Shown piece after piece: positions 1 to 10,329 of a stretch of DNA of 29,551 nt. This DNA is from Silene noctiflora (Eukaryota > Streptophyta > Magnoliopsida > Caryophyllales > Caryophyllaceae). The stretch is taken from the NCBI GenBank assembly GCA_009801015.1, contig VHZZ01005648.1:20880-50430 (forward strand), read 5' to 3'. The notes under the pieces are model-generated. The model made no database searches. It was not told where the DNA came from and saw only the letters and a list, made by a program, of their open reading frames with translations. Each line of letters opens with the position of its first letter. The first letter of the stretch is position 1. The position numbers and the translations under genes are program-made.

Positions 1-37
1 GTTAAACTTTTTTAATAACAAGTTTATTAACCAAACC

Positions 38-70
38 CGTGCAATTTTGCACGGGGTAAAACTAGTAGTT
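38..70. repeat. Short palindrome-bearing transposon end (cccgtgcaattttgcacggg)
   Basis: A perfect hairpin of cccgtgcaa and ttgcacggg is followed by gtaaaactagt. The reverse complement of this block (actagttttaccccgtgc...) matches the block at 28691-28715 near the other end of the window. This is the type of terminal sequence seen on dispersed plant repeats. The element body lies outside or is not definable here. The rest of 71-933 is AT-rich with no gene that I can support. Confidence 0.5.
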
Positions 71-933
71 CAATTACTTGAGTATCAGATATCCTATCAT
101 AAACTTGTTAAATAGGTCGACGTGGATCACAGTTGTGACCCACTCTCGGGTCACATAATAAGTGACAGCCCACCTTGAGCCTAACTCACACCACCCAATT
201 TCAATTTTAATTTCATTGCTTTCCAAAACATCACCCAAAAATTCAATTCCACATAATTTCCAATAGATTTAAGAAATAAATTAAAATATTTTAATTTTTA
301 TAATTGAAATCAATTTTATACTTCCAAATACTACCTAAAATGACTTACTAACATATTAAAACAAGTAGTTGTAAATATGGATAACAATCTTACTCTTATC
401 CTTTAAATATCCATATGCCCCAAATTAACATGCAATTCCTTTCAAAATTATTGAACTACGTACAAAGTGCAACCTATGTCAAATGTACTTATAACAAATA
501 CTCATTTAAGACGAGAGTCAGACTTAAGTTTAAGACGGCTTAAATACTCACCAAATCACACGACAAGTTACCTATAAAATGCCAAAAGTTATGTTTTTAT
601 TACTATCATGTAATAGTATTTAACCGTTTTGAGGATTAAGAAGGATACTCAGTCTTAAACAAAACATTGTACGAGACTAATTTGAGCAGAATTAACAAAA
701 AGCAAAGATTATCCTCAAATAATTTTTTTTTTTAAAAGTAAAAACTATCTTTCATATTCATGTTCTACTCAACTATTCTTGTACCTCAAACAGATGGGAA
801 ATAAAATTATAATTAAGAAAGTCAAATCTATCAAAATTGAAAATCTGTAAACTAAATAAATAAGCATAATATAAAATCACATTGTTCTATATGGTCAAGG
901 AGCCAAACATATGATCTTCTTGTTAACAAAGGT

Positions 934-3900
934 TCAAGCTTGCTTGGTGTTCTCTTTGATGGTGATCAGGAAAGATGATTGTCCATTTTGATGAAAACCT
1001 ATATCCTGCAATGCAATTATGAGTCAACTAGTTATTCAAAAATATGAACATTTTTTTTCTAGTGAAACGTGCACTTAGTCGCATTACGGGAGGGGAGGAA
1101 AAATTCGAACCCATCCAGAACTTATTATTGTCTACATTAATATCTTCGTGTTAACCACTAGACTAAGACATTACAAGTGAATATGATCATTTTATAATAA
1201 AATTATCACATTTTTCTGTAAAAGTTATTGTAAGTTTATAATGCGTTAAAAATGAGAATTTGTGAAAAAAGTAACTGAACTTGTATTTTCGATCACTTTC
1301 CTTAATTGACCACAAGCATTACAAAATTTTGCAAATGCAATGATTTGAAAATCAGTTTTTTCAAACGTGTATCTTAAAGGTACATTAATAAGTTTAATAT
1401 AGAAAAATTATTATAAGATATTCTTATTAAGTAGGATAAAAGTAAGAAAATACTTGTACTTTTAATAAGAATATCGTGTACCCTTAGGGCATGCATACAT
1501 TAGAAAAACCATTTTAAATTAGCTATCACAAGAGGTTGTTAAACATTTTGGTACAAACGATACACGTTAGAAAAACCGTTTTAAAATAACTATCACAAAA
1601 GGTTTGTTAAACATTTAAATACAAACAACACACGTTAGAAAAACCATTACTATAACACGAGGTTTGTTAAACATTTAGATACATGGCAGGTGGCCGACAA
1701 ATAACAAAGTAGATATCTTATTGCATGATCAATAATATTTGATGCCACCGCCCGTGACTTGAACCCAAAAATCCAGACCAGAAAAAATTGAGAAATAAGA
1801 AAACAAAGAGAATACAAATAAATGAAATCAAACAAACCAACAAAACCAAGGGACAAACCACCACAACATAAAACAAAACTTATCTGTAGCTCATTATTCC
1901 CCCCACTCTACTGACCAGTACACCTTATATTATAGCCCCTTTTACATAGACTTGTCAAACACGGGGCGGGTTACGGGATCAGTTATTATACGTTCTGAGA
2001 GATATGGGTCGGGTATATTTCGACTTGGTAAAATAAGGATTGTACTTGTACGCAGTGGTGGAAATATCATTTGTTCTCTTTTGTCGGCAATTATAAAGGA
2101 AATATCATGCATATTAGTAGCACGTTTTTTATCATTTATGCTGTACTTTCATATTGCATTACTCCGTATAAAATATAAAAATACTCATTGATTATCTTAA
2201 CAAGTTATTTTTGTGGTTTTTTCCGTGTCCCAAATTTATGCAACCTTTATAACTGAGAATTTGAATTCAACCCGTTATAAACATGACCAATATTCTAAAT
2301 TAAAGAAACGTAATATAGCAAAAGCTCTTACGTACCTGTACTCGGGATTCTTCTGTATGCAAAAATTATTGTTTCTTTGTCCAAAATTCATTGAAACCTA
2401 TGTCCACCACCACAATCCTGGTTACTTGTTAGTTCCGAATAATTCACATTTTAATATTATTATTAACATTAATATTATTGTTATTACTTACTTGATCATC
2501 ATTATTCAAATTATGAGGCATGCTAATACCATTACGGCCACCACCTTGGTTAGCAGTGAATCCTCCTCCGCCATTCATGCTTCTCACTACTTCTCCTACT
2601 CCTAGGAAGTCCCTAGTCATATGATCCGATAACCCGGCTGAGATACCGCTTTGACTGGACTTATTACTCGGGTTAAATCCGGTATAGTACTTGTTATTGT
2701 CACTAATATTATCTCTTGATAAATTCTGGATCAGTAAGTCATTAAGGTTATTTTCTCCGTACAATCCTCCAAAGCCGCCGCCACCACTTGTAGGAGGTGA
2801 TGGCGGTTGTGGTGGTGGCTCCGATAGAAAACCTTTTAGCAGAGCGTTGACACTGGCATTGGTGGTGGAGTTAGTGGACCCCATTTGAGCCGCTTTTTGG
2901 AGTAGGGCAGTTGCTGACATGGCAGATTGTTGTTGGTGGACTGGACCTCCACCAGTGTTGTAAAGGGTGGAGAGGCCGCCACCCGAGCTCATATGTGGAG
3001 GTCCATTGAAGAGATCATTACCTCCGCTTGGTGAGAATAAAGCCGAGGAGTGATCACTCCCAGTACTACCAGAGTTCATCGTGCTGGTATCAGCATTATT
3101 ATTATTATTACTATTACTATTATTATTATTATTCGGGAAAAACCCTAGGCTGTAAGCATTGCCCTGGAATTCAGGCAACTCGTTCTCTTGCCTGTGAAAT
3201 AGCTTGTTTGAAAAGATTCCTCCACCAATATTGAGCCTTTGATTTTGACCATGACCACCATTTTCATAACCTCCACCACCACCGCCGCCACCTTGATTTG
3301 ACCTAAGTTGATCAGACAAGCAAAAGTTCTGTTGGGGTGATTGAATAATATTACTTTGATGTTGGTCCGACCTTAAAGGGCTGCTTAGAAGGTGGTCAAA
3401 TTGGTGGGCACCACCGCCAAGGCGAAGAATGTCGGCCGTCATTTGATGGCCAGACATAGAGGGATGGTGGCTGGCCAATTGATTCGAAGGTCCCATGCCT
3501 AAACCCATGTTGTTTCCAGCAACTCCACCAGCATTAGTATTGCCAAATAATTGTGTGCTGCCAATAGTAGATAAGCTCGCTGGAAGTCTATTACTCTCTT
3601 GATTTAGGGCATCACAAAATGCTCTATGTGTTGTGAAACTATCTCGCCTGTCACAAAAAAATATACAAATTAGTCACATTATTATAGTCCAAGCTAAGCA
3701 AAATGTAATTTAACAAATAAAAAACATTTTCATAATCATATATAACCCGACTCATATCAAGTTATCAACTCATAACAGAGTCTATCTAATACACGTAGAA
3801 CAAAAATCCTAAAAACGTAATAATTGTAAAATACTCCCTAAGAGTTAAATTTAGCACCTTTATAATATTGTTTAGAAGGGATGCTAATTAGCAAGTTCAT

Positions 3901-6900
3901 AATTTTTAGGCTTAGAATATGTCTGAATAAGTAATAACGAAACTTTAGGTAAAGACACCTTAGTACAATACGGTCAAATTTGATTTTTCAACTTAACTAG
4001 AGTTTTAAACTAATGTTTTAAACGGGTTCTCTTAAATTATTTCACGGTCTCGTTCACTCCGATTGTAAATTTTTTAAGTGATAAAATAGTTGTACTAGAA
4101 TGCGTCACATCAATAAATTAAGCACACATGTGAGTGAGGGTGGTACCAATGTGAATGATATGAGTTCATGTGAGTTGGTAGTTGACGTCTTAGCTATAGA
4201 GATTGTCTATTTGTCTGTCAATTGACGTACTCGTGACTTCTTCTTATCAGATTCCTCAGGTTGGTGAGTTGGAGACTATAGAGTGTAGACTCCATGCATA
4301 ATCGAATTTGGTTGGTCAAATTACATAAAACAAAATCATTGTTCATATAGTTTTATTTAAAAAAAAAAAAAAAAGTTTTTGTTGACTTACTTCATTATTT
4401 GCTAACCTAGTTTGTGTACTCATACCCCTGCTAGTCTTGTTTAAAACGGCGTTATCTTTCTTATGTTTAATACGGGTAAAATAATATCACCCACATGGCC
4501 GATTTGCGTATATAAGACAAACCTTTTATCTTACTTTTGTCTTATTCAACCAACATAGTTATATTGGACTCGTCTTAACCTTACGATGGATAATTTGTAG
4601 TTATATAGGGTTTCTTAAATTTCATGCATTGTTTAATTAACGGAGTGTAGCTTTTAATTACTAGGCTATTTAGTTTTTTTATTCATTAAAGATGCATAAA
4701 AGAACATGTACACCGAACGTTCGAGCTCGAGAGCATTACCCAAAAGTATATAAAGTCAAACTATTTAAATAAAATACTCTTTACATACATTTAATTAAAG
4801 TATTAAAAATTATAGTTCCAAATTGCAACTCCGTTTCAATTTTATATGTTGTTTTTAGAGGAAAAAAATTGTTTCATTTAATTTGTCGTTTTGCATTTTT
4901 AATGAAGTTTTCTCTATTCTCGTGCAATATTTTAGGAACCAAAGTTAATATATACGGAGTATAGTTAAAATAAAGGTTAATACAAAGATTCATGACAATA
5001 ATTATATATATTAGAAAATTTTTGCTACTTATATTAGGGTTTTATGGGAGATTATCATTATATTAAATGTTAAGAGTAAACATTTGAAGTACTTGTTTTA
5101 TACTAGTGGAAACAAATCAAATAGCCTATTAATATTAATGAGCTGCCTTTTAAGTTTTAATGGTTTATGAAGATTAAGCAAGAAAATCTGAATTAAATAT
5201 TAGGATAGGGTACTACTTATATACTTCCTAGTAAGGCTTTTAAACAATAACCCCAAAAAAATTAATCATCAAATTAATATATGACACAAGGAACACTAGC
5301 CAACATTAATTATGAAGCAATACTGTATATGTACTTCCTCCGTTCTAGGCCTGGTCAAAGGTGCGGGTCGACCCGGCTAACCCGGACCCGACCCGCCAGT
5401 GAACCCGCCTTGCACCCGGACCCGTCAGACCCGGACATGGAACCGGCCCGGCCCGTTTATACCATATGACCGGGTCCGGGTCAGAATTTTTGAACCCGGC
5501 CCGTTAGGTGACCCGTCTCAGTAACCCGCCCAACCCGCCCCCAGACCCGTGGGTCTGACCCGCCCGTGACCCGTGGGTCTGCCCGCCAGACCCGGACTCA
5601 TTATTAAAAAAAATGGCAAACCCAATATCAATAACGATCCATCATTTTATTTATGAGTGATTATTACAACCATTTAGCATAGATGGATGAATAACATTAC
5701 AAAGAAAGCAAACATTACAACTAGCACGACCATTAGCAGACTAACCAAATTCTTCAACTCGTTGAGAGACTTCTTAATAGACTCGTGTAGCTCGTCGGGT
5801 AGGTTAGCCCCGTCGGAAGTTGATGGAGTCGAATTCATTTGAGATGTTGAGATTTAAGAAGAAATAAGGATGAGGTAGTAAGTATGATGTTGAGAAATTG
5901 AGTTTTTATAAAAGTGGAAAGTTACTGTAGCAGAGCCGTTGGACTCGACCCGTCAGACCCGGCACGCCAACATGGACTCGACCCGTCAGACCCGGCACGC
6001 CAGACCCGCCCAGACCCGCCATTCAACCCGTCTGTTTACCCTTCCGGGTCGGTTCCGGGTTGGCCATCACATGGCCCGGCCCGACCCGTGACGACCCGCC
6101 ACTATACACCGGGCCGTGTCCGGTTCACTAGCCAATTAACCCGGCCCGCCCTTGACCCGCACCGGACCCGAGCGACCCGCACTAATGACCAGGCCTACAA
6201 GTCCGTTCCGATCATTTTTTTACCTATTTTATTTTAAAATGTCTTATTATTTATTTGTTAGATTTTTTATAAATAATTTGATTATTTAGTTTCCCTATTA
6301 TTCACCTATTGTCTACTTAACATCCAGTTGTCGTATTTAACTGATAAATACAGTAACTTACTACAAAAAATCAACAAGAAAGTTAACCATGACGTGAATG
6401 AAACGAGTAATAAATTGAAAAATGAAATAGGAAGTGATTAAATAAATGGAACAAATGATTACCAAATTATGGAGTGACCCTTACATAAATGCAACTCAAG
6501 AATATATATCTATTTATATTTCTTAAAATATCTAAAAATAAATGTACGAATAATCAAAGTCGTTCAGCCACTTTGCTCCAAACTCAATTTCTTTTTCTAT
6601 TTATTTACCAGTTACTAAGGTCGTTGAGTACTATCGACTTAACTCCAAGTCGTTTTGTCGCTAAGCGACGACTTATTCCCTGACAAAGCTTCGTGTAGTC
6701 TTATCCTACATGAACCCACTTTCGGTAATAAATTTCACGTTAACCTCACTTTGATCACTTATTTGCCATCTATTTTAGAAATTAAATTCGGAATTTTGAG
6801 CGATGTTATCACTATCCAAATTAAATGACAAAAAAAACAAATGTTAAAAAATAATGATGAAAAATTTAATTAAAATAGACCAGCAGTGCCCTGGTAACAA

Positions 6901-9882
6901 CCCTCCAACCCACCTACTATTTTATCCTTCTTCTTTTTCTCACCTATTTTTTTCCTCTACACGTGAATGCTGGCTAAATTTTATTTTAAAAGGAAAAAAA
7001 TAAGGTTAACAAGTACTCGTTTCAGATGATTAAATCCGTTTGAAATTAAGACGTATAAAAAGTGTATTTTACGATAAAATGTGAAAATTTCTAAATATAA
7101 AGTTACTATCACTTTAGTGTTAGAAAGTGACAATTTTAGTTATAATTAGGTCATTCTTTTTTTTTTTTTTTGTACTTAAATCCCAAATCGGATCAATAAA
7201 AATTTAGTTCGATTTAATTAAGTTTATTTTTTTAAAATTTATTTATTTCAATTAAGTTCAATGTGGACGCAAAAACAATTTTTTTTAATAAAAATGCACT
7301 AGCCATGGAAATATCCAGTCAGGATATTTAACGGTTTTTGTAGGAGAGTGATTAAAATCGTTGTTGTTATTAGTAATTTGCTGTAAAACAACACAGACCC
7401 AGAAATTCAGTGAACAAAAAGAGGACTGAGTGTGAAATCGAAGAACAGTAGCTACACTACTCGTATTACGGAGTATTTTAGATAAGACGTTTTTACAATG
7501 TGAGACAGTTTTTTATTTATAAAAAACATTTATTTATTGATAATGAAATAAATAAATATGTATAGAATAATTTATAAAAGGATAGTCTCATACGGTAAAG
7601 CATACGGTATTATTTACGTATTTTTTATTGCTTTATTTTCTTAGTGACTTGACTTACTCATGGCTTGCTTATTGGGAAAAAAAATACAAGTAGACTATAA
7701 CGCACAAACACCCACAAGACCATAACAAACTTGCATACAAAAAAACACCCAGAAACAATCAAATAATTGAAACTGTTAAAATTTGAGACCTTTTTAGTGA
7801 AAAGTTTCCGATTTTATTTTTTTTCATCCCTTTTACAATTGCCGATTTAAATTTTAATCGCTAACTCTAATTCTCAATTTCGCCATTATCTTGTTCACTA
7901 GATAACACAAACACAAAGACAAAACACATATTATCATTTTATCTCTAAATGTATAAAATGCATTTTTCACACCCGATAGAAAAAAAAAAAAAAAACTATT
8001 CCCTCAAATTCATTGAAATTATATCATTTGTTGAATATATGTGAGTACTATTTTAATCAAATGACATGATCATTCCCGTAAATGAGAGGGACTATGTGAC
8101 AATAGTCAGTAATTATTGTATAAAAATAAATTTTATATAAGACCATCTTACCATAATTTGCTCAAATATAATCACACTCGTTAAATTATAGTTTCTCCAG
8201 TACAAATTCATCTCTACTTACTTTAAACTTTTGACACATTTTAAATGAATAGAAATAAGTATATATTTAATGTTATTAGTGATATACTGTAAAATACTTA
8301 ACTATAATTAATACTTAGCCATTAACATAAATTAATCTACAATAATAACGTTATTATTTTACTTATCTTGAAAACATTTAAGACAATATATCTCCCTTAA
8401 TATCTAGTCATAAAAGAAAATGATTTCAACATCGCCCACCACCAATTAGCCTTCTGTACGACGGTTTTACAATTTCACACCACCAACATAGTGTAAATTG
8501 AATTCAAAAACAAAAAATACAGTTACAAAAACTAAAAAATCAATAGCTAAAAACTTGTTCCACGCAAATACTTTTATAAGGCCGTCTTACCCAAAAAATT
8601 GTGTACCAAAAAAAGGTATTTTTTTATCTCGGTCATTTGTTTACCTTTTATATTATTTCTAAAGAGTATTTTAATCAAAATAAATAAATGATTGAGACGA
8701 AAAGAGTAATTAATACTAACCTGGAAAACTTGGTGCCACATTCACAACAGTACTCTTTAGTCCCACAAGTTTTAGAATGAGCCTTCCAATCAGATAGAAC
8801 AGCATAACGCTTAGCACATTTTTCACACTTGAATTTCTTCTCACCATGTTTACGGAAGTAGTGCTTCTTGATCCCGGTGAGATCGCCTAGGGCACGAGTC
8901 GGGTCGTGGTGGACACAAGTGGGTTCAGGGCATAGGTACACCTTCTTTCGAACCGGGTCTTTGCTGTTCTTCTGCTTCAATTTCCATGGCAAGTTATGAC
9001 CTCTTCTATGAAGTTGAAGATTTTGTTCTCTTTGGAACCCTTTGTTGCATACTTGACATATGAATCGATTTGTCGCCATTAGGGTCTTTGGTGAAAGGGC
9101 TATCACCTCCGCATCTGGATCTGATTAATGTCATTTTATGATAAAACGTATTATGAGACTGTCTTATACAATAATTCCAAAAAAAAAAAAAAATAACCTA
9201 GATAGACATCACTCATATGACATTTTTAATTTGTTGAAGACAATTGATATGAGTTTGGAAGTATTTATACACCTTAGATGGCTAAAAAAGGAGAGAAAAT
9301 CCAAAATAAGATAGACACCATTCATATCATTCAGTTTTTTTATAGAATTGTCATCACATATAAGTCTGATGTAAAACCGTTTTACATAAGTCTGATATAG
9401 CTAGTTGTATGTGTGTGTGGGTTTATGTACTTATAGATAGAGTTTTTGCAGAAATGAACAAAAGAGAGAAGAAGAAAAAACCATAAAATTAAAAAAATTG
9501 TTTGCCTTGTTCTTTGTCATTAAGCATCTATAAGTTAGGGTTCCTTTTCCCAAAAATAATTGGTCTTTTGTCTAATAAATAAAAAAAGGGAGAATAGACA
9601 AAAAACACACACAAGACATAAATTTGATGATAAACATGTGTAAGAAAAAAAGGGAAAAAAATAGTGTACTACTCCTACTAGTAGGTAGATAAAAATCAAA
9701 TCATTTTTTGTATGAAAATTTTTGGGTTTAAACATACATTTGTTTGGTGCTCCAGGAAGGCTTCTCTTCTTCTTTGGTGGAGGAGTTGATGAAGAAGATG
9801 GCGGCGTATCGGCCGAGGAATACTCCTCATGAAGATGGAGTTGTGGTGGTTGAGATGGTGGTGGTGGTGGTGATGTTGCCAT
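934..9882 (-). CDS. INDETERMINATE-DOMAIN (IDD) C2H2 zinc-finger transcription factor, 3 firm exons plus candidate exon 4
   Basis: Exons (minus): 9882-9738, 9120-8721, 3647-2492 and candidate 1005-934; total about 590 aa. Exon 1 gives a Pro/Ser-rich start and a KKKR nuclear signal (res 37-40). Exon 2 carries the IDD block PDAEVIALSPKTLMATNRF, then ZF1 (C70, C73, H86, H90), ZF2 (C112, C117, H135, H140), ZF3 (C147, C150, H163, C167) and the start of ZF4, completed across the splice by RRDSFTTHRAFC in exon 3. Exon 3 has the clade motifs MSATALLQKAAQMG (425-438) and TRDFLG (526-531), with Gly- and Asn-rich linkers. Splice phases agree (1, 2, 0). If the GTAAGT at 2491 is not used, exon 3 ends at a stop at 2444 after an Asn-rich tail (582 aa). 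IDD proteins are nuclear regulators that work with SCR/SHR or DELLA partners; closest in style to the IDD4/IDD5 group, exact orthology unknown. Oddities: AVLSDWKAH instead of the usual AVQSDWKAH, an extra Cys (EYCCECG), and a 5.1-kb intron 2 full of transposons. Confidence 0.9.
1051..1179 (-). mobile_element. tRNA-derived SINE with target-site duplication
   Basis: On the minus strand there is a pol III A box (tagtctagtgg, 1155-1165) followed about 45 bp later by a B box (gggttcgaatt, about 1102-1112), then a short body and an eight-base A tail (plus-strand T run 1051-1058). It is flanked by the near-identical direct repeats aatatgaacat (1040-1050) and aatatgatcat (1180-1190), which fit a target-site duplication. 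It is not a functional tRNA: no cloverleaf folds between the boxes. It lies in the putative third intron of the IDD gene, on the same strand, about 45 bp upstream of the candidate fourth exon. Confidence 0.75.
1417..1475. repeat. 14-bp perfect inverted repeat
   Basis: gatattcttattaa at 1417-1430 and ttaataagaatatc at 1462-1475 are exact reverse complements separated by 31 bp. This is probably a remnant of a small inverted-repeat transposon next to the tandem repeat that starts at 1498. Confidence 0.5.
1498..1684. repeat. 67-bp tandem repeat, about 2.8 copies
   Basis: Units begin with (g/a)ttagaaaaacc at about 1498, 1566 and 1634, continue with ctatcacaagaggtt and end with tgttaaacattt. The first two are about 68 bp; the third lacks some internal bases. 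It lies in the putative third intron of the IDD gene. The remaining DNA to 2440 is AT-rich and I see no gene in it. Confidence 0.8.
5646..5651 (-). terminator. AATAAA poly(A) signal of the 54-aa ORF
   Basis: An exact AATAAA on the minus strand lies 23 bp downstream of the TAA. It could also cause premature polyadenylation of the IDD transcript, which runs through on the same strand. Confidence 0.45.
5674..5838 (-). CDS. 54-aa putative single-pass membrane microprotein inside the hAT-like element
   Basis: ATG at 5838, TAA at 5676-5674. The first half is polar and starts MNSTPSTSDG; residues 14-30 look amphipathic (ELHESIKKSLNELKN); residues 32-53 are continuously hydrophobic and would form one membrane helix, ending ...IHLC. 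A TATA box (TATAAAAA) lies about 65 bp upstream of the ATG and AATAAA lies 23 bp past the stop, so the core of the element looks like a complete minimal pol II gene. I do not recognise the protein. It could be a relict of a transposase first exon joined to unrelated sequence, or a chance ORF. No expression evidence is available from sequence alone. Confidence 0.45.
   Translation of the reverse strand: MNSTPSTSDGANLPDELHESIKKSLNELKNLVSLLMVVLVVMFAFFVMLFIHLC
5903..5910 (-). promoter_or_regulatory. TATA box of the 54-aa ORF
   Basis: The minus strand reads cttttataaaaactc. It sits about 65-72 bp upstream of the ATG at 5838 and is followed by a CT/CA-rich leader typical of plant 5' UTRs. Confidence 0.5.
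7484..7605. mobile_element. Small inverted-repeat element (MITE) with gtgagac/gtctcat ends
   Basis: The left arm acaatgtgagacagttttt pairs imperfectly with the right arm aggatagtctcatacggta. The AT-rich centre is itself foldable (tttataaaa...tttataaa). It lies in IDD intron 2. The rest of that intron (3648-5329, 6481-7483, 7606-8624) is AT-rich and I see no coding signal in it. Confidence 0.45.
8625..8708. mobile_element. 84-bp Stowaway-like MITE next to the IDD exon 2 splice donor
   Basis: The left end tatctcggtcatttgttta pairs with the right end aaataaatgattgagacgaa to form a long hairpin. Its right edge is only about 12 bp from the exon 2 donor GT (8720-8719), so nearly the whole 5' start of intron 2 is transposon sequence. 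Confidence 0.65.
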
Positions 9883-10300
9883 GCTAATGAATTATATATC
9901 TAATTTTTTTTTCTCTTCAATTAATTAGTTAAATTAATGGCTCTTGTTGTACTAGTACTCCTACAAAATCTAGACTATAATCTTTCAAAGTGAGTGAAGA
10001 ATTAATCTCTAATTTTTTTTATTAGATTTGGTTTGTAGCAATAATCAATGGGGAAAAATTTGAAAATCTAGAAGTTTTGAGAAAACTTAGATTTATGAAA
10101 ATTCTAAAAAAAAAAAAAAAAGAAAGAAATGGGGGAAATGTAAAGGAGATTATTGCTTGTGTTGAGAGAGATGAATTGAGTATTAATGAGAGAAAAATAA
10201 GGGAAGATGATAGGGAGTAGAGATAAATAAAAGATGAGTTGGAAATTTTTTTGAGATGGGGGAAAATTGGAGTTTTTTTTTTCTCTTTCTCAAAGTTGAC
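9883..10300 (-). promoter_or_regulatory. Probable 5' leader and promoter of the IDD gene
   Basis: Reading toward the ATG, the minus strand has ttttatttatc (about 10222-10232), then a strongly C/T-rich stretch and A-rich leader sequence up to atgaATG. Such pyrimidine-rich leaders are typical of plant genes. The start site is not defined. The satellite array begins only about 450 bp upstream of the ATG. Confidence 0.4.
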
Positions 10301-10329
10301 TACTTAGTCTTTCTCTTTACTAGCTATTC

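Larger units (their letters stand above)
5347..6201. mobile_element. Non-autonomous hAT-like transposon with GC-rich subterminal repeats
   Basis: The ends are inverted: taggcctggtca on the left and tgaccaggccta on the right. The flanks tccgttct (5339-5346) and tccgttcc (6202-6209) form an 8-bp target duplication with one mismatch, the hAT signature length. Both arms (5347-5610 and 5935-6190) are dense arrays of acccg/gacccg words, as expected for transposase-binding subterminal repeats, and stand out as GC-rich in AT-rich intron DNA. No transposase is present; the 300-bp core instead holds a compact mini-gene (see 5674-5838). Superfamily assignment is by TSD length and end style only. Confidence 0.7.
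5330..6480. mobile_element. Stowaway-like MITE split by a nested element
   Basis: The left fragment ends tacttcctccgttct. The right fragment resumes tccgttccgatcatttttttacct and runs to an inverted counterpart, aataaatggaacaaatgatt, near 6440-6460. Joined conceptually, the fragments give the common plant Stowaway-type end. The element is interrupted within its own terminal repeat by the insertion at 5347-6201. It lies in IDD intron 2; the outer right boundary is approximate. Confidence 0.6.

Noticed and set aside
1050-1180. tRNA gene
   Set aside because: A and B boxes are present but no cloverleaf or anticodon stem forms; A tail and target duplication indicate a SINE.
2213-3234. Plus-strand ORFs over the IDD last large exon (poly-Tyr and similar)
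   Set aside because: They are antisense shadows of Asn- and Gly-rich codons of the IDD gene.
5281-6237. Pro/Arg-rich ORFs of 62 and 107 codons on the plus strand
   Set aside because: They arise from ACCCG word arrays in the arms of the hAT-like element; no domain and no conserved start.
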